From Coprinus comatus (taxonomy: Eukaryota > Basidiomycota > Agaricomycetes > Agaricales > Agaricaceae), in the NCBI GenBank assembly GCA_034638255.1, contig JAWPGT010000111.1, positions 1 to 59,487 on the forward strand: a stretch of 59,487 nucleotides of DNA, given 5' to 3'. Made by a program: the position numbers and the translations under genes. The notes under the pieces were generated by a model. The model had not been told where the DNA came from, made no database searches, and saw only the letters and a list, made by a program, of their open reading frames with translations. Positions 47,469-55,550 of the stretch are shown here, piece after piece (positions within the stretch are counted from its first letter, which is position 1; each line of letters begins with the position of its first letter).

Positions 47469-49466
47469 CATCAGGATTTCGCACATGTCCTTGGAGGTAC
47501 TTGAAGTTACTTAGAAAGGCATCCAAGGAGCTCCAAGTACACCCCAATAGAATTCAAAGAAGAGTAAAATTATCCTTGGAGTTCCTTGGAAAATTTGTCC
47601 CAAGGAGCTCCAAGTAGGTCCCTCTAACTTGGGTGTACTTGAATAGCTTTGAACGTACTTGGACAGCACATAAAAGTTACTTTTCTACCTTGTAATTATA
47701 TTTTACAGGATTTTATTTGCATTTTCGGGATAATTCAAGTACTCTCAAGGTCACACCAAGTAAGGGAATAAGGACAATAAAAAAAATATCATTGAAGTTG
47801 TAATAATACATGTGATATACTAACTTAGTCTACAGTATTAATACATTCTTATACCTTTGTATCAGCATAGAGACTGTAATAGTGAAATAAGTAATTATTA
47901 ACATAAAATGGAGAGAAAAAGCGAACCTTGGATGATGTGTTACAAAGATCACATCACACGAAGCACGATACTCGACCGTACGGCGTGCGAGTACCAGCGT
48001 TGGAAAGGGGCGGTTAATGTGGTTATAACGAGCCTAAACACAAAAGGATTGGATAAGAAATGGGCGAGTTATTAGTTATTTAGTTGGAGAGTAATATATA
48101 TATAGTAACTTACCAAAGATCTGCATGTCGGTACATGAGTTTTGAGGGGTACGTGGTGCGGATAGTATCGTTGTAACAACGCCGTTTAGACGGTTTTAAC
48201 GAACCTAAGTACAGGAGGAGTGCACAGATATTGAATGATATATCAGTTATTTCGTTGGGGAGGAACATATGTGGTAACTTACCAGAGATGTGCATGTCGG
48301 CACAGGGGTTTTGGACAGTGTGCAGTGTAAATGGTATCGTTCGAACGGCGTCATTTAGGTGATTTTAATGAGCCTAGATACAAAAGGAGTGCATAGATAT
48401 TGAGTGACATATTAAATATTTAGTTGGGGAGGAACATATATGGTAACTCACCAGAGAGGAGTGTGTCGGCACTGGAGTTTTGGGTGGTGCGGAGTGCGGA
48501 TGGCACTGTTCGGACGGCGTCGTCAAGACGGTTGTAATGAGCCTAAAATCATAAGGATTAAACATGTATCAAGCGAAATATTACATATTTAGTTAGAGTG
48601 ACTCACCTGGGACCTAGTACCAGAGTATTGCTCACTACACCTCCAATCCTTCCCCACAGCGCAATCAACTTCGGTCAGTCATGGAGGAGTTACGAATGGT
48701 CTAAATGAGCCTAGGTAAATGTCTCTATGTGAAGAAATGAGTGAGACAGCCTCAGGATACTACAGAGTGATGACATACCAATATTATTCATGCCATACCA
48801 TGAGAATTAGACCATAGCACGTGTGGCTAGGCTTGTTCGAAGCGGAAAAAAGAGCCGGTTCCAAAGAGCCAAGACGCGTGCCAAAGCATGATGAAATGAG
48901 TACAACAGACCAAAAACATTGTATGCTTACCTTGTTCAATAAAGTGGCTGTTATAGTACAAGTACTAAACCACGCGACGCGTAACCGCCGTCATTCGAAG
49001 CAAAACGGTGAGACAATTCTAGAGAGCCTAAAAACGTGAGATTTTGTTAGGAATTGAGTGAATAGGGATGTAATGATGTGGCAGAGGTATTATGATCTCG
49101 TGAGATTGTTGCCATTGGGATGTGACGTGGAGTGAGTGATGTGTGACAAGGAGAGTAGGATGTCACACCCATCCGCTTTTTTTGCAAAGTCCAAATTTGA
49201 CAACATCAAAAGTTTCAAAACATATGTGATGATCAATAATCATTGATCAGAACAAAAACAAATAGTGTTAATAATGTAAACTAAAGTTTAACATTTTTCG
49301 TGAGCAAGTAAAGCTTGAGGATTTACTTGGTTCTATCCTTGACCTAACTTGGAACTAAAAAGCTCCTCAGAGTACCTTGGGACATTTTTCACCAAGGATG
49401 TACAAGTACAACAAGTAGTCTAAGCAACCCTAAGGTAGACCCAAGCAAATGCGCGATTTCCTGATG
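47469..49466. mobile_element. TIR element T1 (about 2.0 kb) with exon-like array
   Basis: Left end CATCAGGATTTCGCACATG, right end GCGCGATTTCCTGATG. Behind these short TIRs the first and last about 150 bp are long imperfect inverted repeats rich in CTTGG/CCAAG (for example GCTCCTTGGGACAAATTTTCC inverted against the right end). The flanking dinucleotide is CA on both sides, so a 2-bp duplication or none at all. Removing T1 with one CA rejoins the reading frame of gypsy B's third ORF (ENP|SLPASQ). No transposase is encoded. The core is an array of seven exon-like units. The superfamily is unclear. Confidence 0.78.
47925..49100 (-). repeat. tandem array of exon-like units in T1
   Basis: GAGCCTAA-type anchors at about 48030, 48201, 48370, 48539, 48707, 48866 and 49024 (spacing 158-171 bp). 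On the minus strand each unit has an acceptor TTTAG|GCTC, a block of about 85-110 bp and a donor (GTAAGT or GTGAGT). Three neighbouring blocks translate in the same frame to related 31-residue stretches: AHYNRLDDAVRTVPSALRT, AHxNHLNDAVRTIPFTLHT and VRxNRLNGVVTTILSAPRT. One is fully open, two have one TAA. Intron-like parts are about 75-85 bp. Confidence 0.68.
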
Positions 49467-50659
49467 CAGCCTCCCAGCTAGCCAGGTTCCTCCCACCAAT
49501 CTCCTTACCGACATCCCCAATACCTACCCAATCACCCCAGACCATCCATTCACCAACCTTGGTTCCAGATATCCATATCGATACACCATGCCCGCTCTTT
49601 ACCATCCTCCAAACCGACGAGAGGCCTGTATCTTATGAAATATCTCCAACCCACCATTCGAGTTGTCAAGAGCAGTTCACTATGCATCGTCATTAAAGGA
49701 ACTAGCTGATAAGATCATTGGTTCTGAGGATTTTGAGCAACGGTTTGGAAGGTTCCCGGTCTACAAGTTGAAAGAAGATATCATGAAGAAGGATATTCCT
49801 TTACTGGTCTACAACCAGTTCACTGATGAAGAAAAGAAGTGTTACGATTATGGTTGCATTGTCTGTGGATTAGTCGGACACATTGGATCGTCATGCCCTG
49901 ACTACCAATGCCAATTCTGCAACACCATGGGACATTATTCCTGGACTTGCAAGAATCGACCCACATCCCCAGTCATTGTCTCTCAACTCAATACTCCCGA
50001 GCCCCTGGAACCAGCCACTCCCATCGCACTTACGAGAGCTCAAGATCAAATCACTCCCAAGATCTTCGGTACCCAGAAAGCTCATGGACTACAATTTCAT
50101 CATGTCGAACATACTTCCTCCCTCCTCACCCCTCTCCCTCGACATCTTGATGAGAACCGAAACCCTGAATTCACCACCACTTATCTGTTAACCACTCATC
50201 CCACTTCGGATCAAATTCTGGCTCGTCGAACCCTCACTCCTCTTACAAACAAGTGTCCCTTTCCTGCCAACTTGGAGAATGATAGAAACTATCGAGGAGA
50301 CGCCAGACCATGGGTCAACCCCAGATTGCCACCTAACTGAGTCACCTATCAAGATGAGCAAGACAACCGCCGAGTAGATGAAATCCATCACCCCTCCCAG
50401 TTCCTACACCGCATTTCACACACTCCTCCTCTTTGGGAAATCCCCACTTCAGCAGTACGCCACCCTCTCCCTGCCAGACCACCCACTCCGTTGCCCGCCT
50501 ACCAAACCCGACCCTCTCACTATGACAGACATGTCTAAACGTGGGCTTATTTTCTTTGAGTACTTTTTCCTTTCCTTTTTTATTATTATTTTTTCGTCTG
50601 GACTACTACCTTGAACTATTATTTATGAACTATGGACTAGTTCTCTAGAAAGGGGATAA

Positions 50660-51185
50660 TGTTACGGTTTTATATTTATCACGACTAATCATTAGAACTA
50701 ATGATGGACGATAGTGTACTTTCTCTTACTCGTTTTACATAGCCTTGGACTACTGTTTCGTATAGCCTCAGACTAGTACTTTCTACGGACTTCCACTTGT
50801 TGTTTCACTCACCATTTCAGCTGTAGATAGTTTTACCTTCCTGTCTCACATGTATCATGCACAGCCTACAACCTGTACATTGTAGTTGTATAAATACATG
50901 GACAGCAACAGAGATTAAGCTCCAGCTTAATACTCTTGTTCAGTTCTCTCTCTATCTCGCTCATCGTCCTCTGCCTGATAACCTAAAGAACTTGGAGTCA
51001 GCTCTAACTCTTATACGAACGGCTTATTAGTAAGGAACACCTGTGATCTACAGTCTGAGTACTGTGGAGGTCATCCCCTGAAAGTAGTCTCAGTAAGAGT
51101 AGACGTTCTCTTCCTATGAGCACCTTGAAGAGGTCCATTGTAGCATCGTCTATACCGAAACGGAGGTATAGGCAAGATTATAACA
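50660..51185 (+). repeat. gypsy B 3' LTR (526 bp)
   Basis: Ends TGTTACGG and TTATAACA, preceded by a polypurine tract. It shares diagnostic variants (CACGAC, CCTCAG, TTTTACCTTCC, CAGCAAC and the block after AATACTC) with the inverted solo LTR at 51535-52060 rather than with its own 5' LTR. Confidence 0.9.
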
Positions 51186-51534
51186 CCAGCAGTAATCCAT
51201 CCATAATTTCCTCTTGGGTCTTTGTCCATATATTGAGAATGGACTTCCAATGAGTAGTTTACATGGCTAATATCATTGGGAGTGGGGTCTTGCCAGCCAT
51301 CAAGTCCAGGGATGGATTGAGGTATTTTGTTAGTGGCTAAGATTTGCCTAAGTCAGTCATTGTCAACTTTGTCAAGTTCATGGTTGTCAGTAGTGGTAGA
51401 ATGGTAGTATAGATGCTCCAAGTAGTGAATTCCATAGGTGTAAGCATGGTCGATCCATTCAATGGGAATACAATTGTGGGTGAGTACTACCAGTACCATC
51501 CTTTCAGTTATAGGTTCATCTGTGTGTTGGTCCA
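51186..51534 (-). other. inverted 349-bp segment of gypsy A
   Basis: Bounded by CCAGC (51186-51190) and GTCCA (51530-51534). Read on the minus strand it starts TGGAC and continues the gypsy A third ORF exactly from 39910: PINLD joins QHTDEPITERMVLVVLTHN and so on. Its other end continues into 52061. So the piece lies in reverse orientation between the gypsy B 3' LTR and an inverted LTR copy. Confidence 0.88.
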
Positions 51535-52060
51535 TGTTATAATCTTGCCTATACCTCCGTTTCGGTATAGACGATGCTACAATGGACCTCTTCAAGGTGC
51601 TCGTAGGAAGAGAACGTCTACTCTTACTGAGACTACTTTCAGAGGACGACCTCCACAGTACTCAGACTGTAGATCACAGGTGTTCCTTACTAATAAGCCG
51701 TTTGTATAAGAGTTAGAGCTGACTCCAAGTTCTTTAGGTTATCAGGCAGAGGACGATGAGCGAGATAGAGAGAGAACTGAACAAGAGTATTAAGCTGGAG
51801 CTTAATCTCTGTTGCTGTCCATGTATTTATACAACTACAATGTACAGGTTGTAGGCTGTGCGTGATACATGTGAGACAGGAAGGTAAAACTATCTACAGC
51901 TGAAACGGTGAGTGAAATGACAAGTGGAAGTCCGTAGAAAGTACTAGTCTGAGGCTATACGAAACAGTAGTCCAAGGCTATGTGAAATGAGTAAGAGAAA
52001 GTACACTATCGTCCATCATTAGTTCTAATGATTAGTCGTGATAAATATGAAACCGTAACA
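51535..52060 (-). mobile_element. inverted solo LTR of the gypsy B family (526 bp)
   Basis: Reverse complement of the gypsy B LTR. Its flanks are GTCCA on the left and GCTGG on the right (52061-52065), which do not match each other. The GCTGG partner is found as CCAGC at 51186, the far end of the inverted segment, so before inversion this LTR had a perfect GCTGG duplication. Confidence 0.9.
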
Positions 52061-52623
52061 GCTGGTGAAGATGCCATATTTGAAAGGATACCAAGTTGAG
52101 CTTACCCCGACACTCCGCCATTGTCTACCTCACCTAGTACCTACAAAACAACCCGACCCCCTGACAACACTGACTTACCTCCCTATGTCAGGAATGCTCT
52201 AGACAGTCCCCAAGGTCAGTACTTATTGTTGGTTGAGGTTAGAAGAGTTGTGGTTGGATATTCTCTTTGGAGTTCTGGACTTGTAGATTGTTTCCGCTTT
52301 CTGTGACATCACAATGTCACGTCACACGTTACTGAAGCGTCCTGCAGACACATGAAGACTCTCTAGTCTAATACAAGTGTCTGCAGGTGAGTAGTTAAGA
52401 AGTTATTGTATCTCTCCAGTCTAATACAAGTGTCTGCAGTGTTTGTGTTTTATCTCAGTCATTTCTTATCGGTTTCCTTCCATTCCTTCGTCATCGTGCT
52501 TGTCTCATCGTCCTCTACGATCCTGCGCTTACACCCTATTCAAACGAACCACCTTCCCCTGGTCGGATGATACCTATCGAGGATTGGGTTGACTTCAAAC
52601 CTTCACCATACCCTGATTACTAA
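52061..52623 (+). pseudogene. gypsy A third ORF, last part
   Basis: Continues from the inverted segment: GEDAIFERIPS, TGA, AYPDTPPLSTSPSTYKTTRPP, DLPPY. Then, after solo LTR E2, SNEPPSPGRMIPIEDWVDFKPSPYPDY and TAA at 52621-52623. The frame is restored exactly when the LTR and one CCCTA are removed. The Pro-rich end has no known domain. Confidence 0.65.
52186..52533 (-). mobile_element. solo LTR E2 (348 bp)
   Basis: Reverse complement of solo LTR E (43818-44164). Begins TGTCAGGAATGC and ends GCGCTTACA; perfect CCCTA duplications at 52181-52185 and 52534-52538. Sits in the third ORF of gypsy A. Confidence 0.9.
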
Positions 52624-52682
52624 TGTTTGATGTCCTAGTTATGATTATGCTTGAGACCACTACATAGTCTAATGGGGGAGTG

Positions 52683-52888
52683 TGTAACAGTGCCCTACTG
52701 ATAATCACATTATATTGTTGTTTATTTGCACCGTATAAATAACAATATACACAAGTACATATATACCAGTAGCTAGTTACATAGTAGGCATCTTTTACAC
52801 TTCTTCCATCATAATACATGATACATGCAGATTTACTCTGTTGTGTGAATTAGTGTAAGAACACCTTGTAAACTGCCATACAGTTACA
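52683..52888 (+). repeat. probable gypsy A 3' LTR (206 bp)
   Basis: After the third-ORF stop comes a purine tract (AATGGGGGAGTG), then a sequence starting TGTAACAGTGCC and ending ACAGTTACA, with 6-bp inverted ends TGTAAC/GTTACA. The length is short but within the known range. No matching 5' LTR is in the window because the left end of gypsy A is truncated, so the right border is inferred from the inverted ends only. Confidence 0.6.
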
Positions 52889-53580
52889 GGTACTCACAAT
52901 GTTGTTCCTGAACCAATAGCTGATCCCCACCATATAATTCCACCTCACTTAAGGCAACAATCACCATCATGGAATGTCATCACAGAGGATCTCCAAGATA
53001 CAAACCATACAGGTTTTGGTACTGCCATTGACAGAGGTATTTTGATTTTCTACTCTACAGTTGTTGATCTGAATGCAGTATAGAATTTGAGACAGTAATT
53101 GAGCCTAATGATTGTGATGATGATGATGATATATATTCAGAGAAAGTACAGGGTAGTATAGGGGGGCAGGGTTCTAGAGAAATGGTGAGTAACTTCCCTT
53201 TATTGTATTCTCAAGTGTAACTTACCTCAAACAATGTTCAGCAAATGATGGACACTTATGCCAGTGCACAGCCAGGGTCTCAGAAGCCATACCATTCATA
53301 CAATCAGAGAAATACTGGCCATAGTGAACACCAAGAACCTATTCAGATGGTTGAGCATCTCATATTTTGAAGCTTGACTCATTTACTTATAATATATTCC
53401 AGAATTTTGATCCTCCAGCACAATCAGGTTATGGTACATATACAAGACCTTTAGAGATGGTGCTGTCAGAATGGTAGAGAGTGATGTTGAGAATGAGAGT
53501 GAAGTTGAGAGAGAGTTAAGCTCAGACACAGACACAGACACAGAAAGAAGGGAATTGATTGGATGGTTTGGCTAAGACAT
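52889..53580 (+). pseudogene. multi-exon gene fragment, unidentified
   Basis: Sequence beyond the gypsy A LTR. Coding-like blocks lie between plausible splice sites: one ending REM at GTGAGT (about 53184), one from 53243 (QMMDTYASAQPGSQKPY to EPIQM), and one from 53401 (NFDPPAQSGYGTYTRPLEM). These three are in phase 0. The flanking blocks (TGFGTAIDRG before; an acidic VESDVENESEVERELSSDTDTDTD after) do not join in phase, so the gene is incomplete or decayed. An Asp-rich run (CDDDDD) is encoded near 53115. No family recognised. Confidence 0.4.
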
Positions 53581-53884
53581 GAGGGACTTATATATCTACC
53601 AGAACAAAGAACAACCAAAAGGGGAGAACAATAAGGACCCTTGCCAGCACACAAAGGGAATATGTAAGTAACATAATAAGGGAAAAGAACATTATGAAAG
53701 AGTCCAGAACATCAGGATAAGATAAGTTGAGTGATTAGGAAAGATGGATAAGATAAGGAGATATCTGGGAAAAACCTAACAGGTGCATGGACAACAATGA
53801 GTTGACAAAGGGAAAGGACAGGAAGTGCCAGTAAGTGTGAGTTTAGGATAAGAACAATAAACCCTAACTCTCATACAGCATGCG

Positions 53885-54248
53885 TGTAAGGGGACCTTCC
53901 TCACCAACCCTTACACTGACACACCGACTACCAACCAATCCTCTGATGTTCCGATGGAAGTCAGAACACCTCCTGACTTCACACTTTCATGACTGGCCCC
54001 CTCATGTGACCCGTCCCCCATTGTTCCCATTGTCCATGTTACGACATCCATCTGGACAATAGCTGGCATCTCTGTTTGTATAGTAGTATATATTGGTGTA
54101 GCCTGTGCAAGTGAATCCCCAACTCTTTCTCTTTGGATTCCTCACTAGGTATGTTGTATCTGTTCCATAATATGTTTCTGATCAAATATAACTTTGGATT
54201 CCTTGCTAGTTGTCAGGCCGCTTGTCACTGATGAGAGTAGCCCTTACA
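53885..54248 (+). repeat. gypsy C 5' LTR (364 bp)
   Basis: Ends TGTAAGGG and CCCTTACA. The first about 180 bp are open and would encode the end of pol when read in a 3' LTR (VRGPSSPTLTLTHRLP...). Two copies of CTTTGGATTCCT occur about 63 bp apart. Directly behind it is the palindrome GAAGAAAGAGTTCTTC, where a primer-binding site is expected. Confidence 0.88.
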
Positions 54249-54355
54249 GAAGAAAGAGTTCTTCAAGAGGCTAGCATCGCTGGACGGAAGAGCCCTGTTC
54301 GCCACAACAGACGACTTTCCACCGATGCATCCCTCTATCCCTTACTCGCCAAACC

Positions 54356-55524
54356 ATGACCGATCCAGCACCGCCCCAGCCGACTTGGAATGAAATTGTT
54401 GAAGGTACATTCCATGAGCTTCAGGCATCACTTGATGCTCTATGGCAGCGAGTAGAAGCTACCGAATCCACTTCCACCACCACTGCCAATGTACTTGCCA
54501 CCATCACCACCCAACTTTCCACACTCATTTTGGCCTCTCAGACCACCCCTTTACCTGCTACCCCCACGATGCCAGCCCCTCCATCCCCCCTGAACATCCA
54601 TGGACATTCCGAGGATGAGTTGCTACACCACCCGATTATGATGGCGACCGCAAGACAGAACAGGCTTTCCTCAATGCCTGTAACCTGTACATCCGACTCT
54701 CAGGGGAATTCCAGTCAGATGAGGAAAAGATGCTCTAGGCCATGTCCTACATGAGGAGCGGTCGGGCTGCTACATGGACAGAAGAGATATTTCAGCTGGA
54801 ATCACAGGTCGGGAACTTGCCTTTTGAGGACTGGGAGGACTTCAAAACCCAGTTCAAGGCTCGCTTCCTGCCAATTGACACCGAGTTGGAAGTGGTTATT
54901 ACATTGGAAGGAAATACTTACTTCCAGAAAGATTGGACTTCGGAGGATTATCTGGACACCTTCAAAGCACTCATTTCAGCATCTGGGTACACTGACCAGA
55001 AGGTCACTGTCATCAAGTTTCATCAAGGTCTTCGCACCAACTTGGCCGACTCCATTGCCACTATGACCCTGGGCTGACCCTCAGACTCTGATCCCAATGG
55101 CTGGTATTGCGCAGCCACCCGCTTTGAAGCTTCCTGACTTGCCAATGTTGCATTCAAGGCAAATCATTGCCCGGTACCACTGCCAGCTCCCAGACCCATT
55201 TTTCACTCCTTCCCAAAACTCCCGCCTCATCCAACCCCCCTGATTCCCCTACCGACATTCGCCCATGTAATGCCAACACCTGGAAACCTGACTCTGATGG
55301 ACATTGATGCATCCAAACTTTGTAACCTGACTCCTTCCACCTGCTACTGATGTAAGCAGCCTGGACACATCAAGGCAGAGTGCCCCCGACACTTTGATGT
55401 CCGGCTCATGACCCTGGAAGAGAAGGATGAGTTGCTGATGAACCTATTGGCAGAGAAAGATGTCGCCAATGTCGGAAGGCAGCCGGAAGGGTCAGTGGAA
55501 ACAGAGATACAGGATTTTCAGTAA
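54356..55524 (+). pseudogene. gypsy C gag
   Basis: ATG at 54356 with a Thr/Pro-rich start and a coiled-coil-like FHELQASLDALWQRVEA. The frame breaks near 54640-54740 and continues from 54742 as the capsid: FQLESQVGNLPFEDWEDFKTQFKARF, YLDTFKALISASGYTD, KFHQGLRTNLADSI. TGAs at 55075 and 55135 stand where the family has Arg (LxRP; nRlAN). The zinc knuckle reads CY.CKQPGHIKAECP with TGA (55348) at the basic position. The frame ends with TAA at 55522-55524. Confidence 0.8.
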
Positions 55525-55550
55525 CGCAATCAGTGGAGGCCACACCCTGA

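Larger units (their letters stand above)
46493..50538 (+). pseudogene. gypsy B third ORF with two zinc knuckles, split by T1
   Basis: Starts ATG at 46493, overlapping the pol stop by four bases (ATGA), a layout that allows coupled re-initiation. The N-terminal part is Pro/Ser/Thr-rich. Gag-like text follows (FEKLYELWNVLTHIVSMARAERY, then GRLAQLYFVRQLGETVTEYL). T1 interrupts at 47469. After T1 the same frame resumes and reads AVHYASSLKELADKIIG, DEEKKCYDYGCIVCG, and two CCHC knuckles in a row, CIVCGLVGHIGSSC and CQFCNTMGHYSWTC. A Pro-rich tail ends at TAA 50536-50538. TGAs at 49636 and just after 50335 break it. This is a second, nucleic-acid-binding gag-like protein placed downstream of pol; its function is unknown. 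Confidence 0.72.
39911..51185 (+). mobile_element. gypsy B, complete Ty3/gypsy chromovirus with two insertions
   Basis: LTR 39911-40440, gag, pol, a third ORF, a polypurine tract (GAAAGGGGATAA) and LTR 50660-51185. Left flank TGGAC (39906-39910). The right flank is CCAGC, but the expected TGGAC is found as GTCCA at 51530-51534, the far end of an inverted segment. Insertions: solo LTR E (43818-44164) in reverse transcriptase and TIR element T1 (47469-49466) in the third ORF. Without them the element is about 8.9 kb. Several TGA stops make it defective. Confidence 0.9.

Noticed and set aside
30019..49466. T1/T2 arrays as a CRISPR array or rDNA-like satellite
   Set aside because: Units are about 160 bp, diverged and carry splice-like borders; no short identical repeats with unique spacers.
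53885..54215. Gypsy C LTR ending at CTAGTTGTC
   Set aside because: The proper inverted ends TGTAAGGG/CCCTTACA and the CATCC duplication around the solo copy show the LTR runs to 54248.
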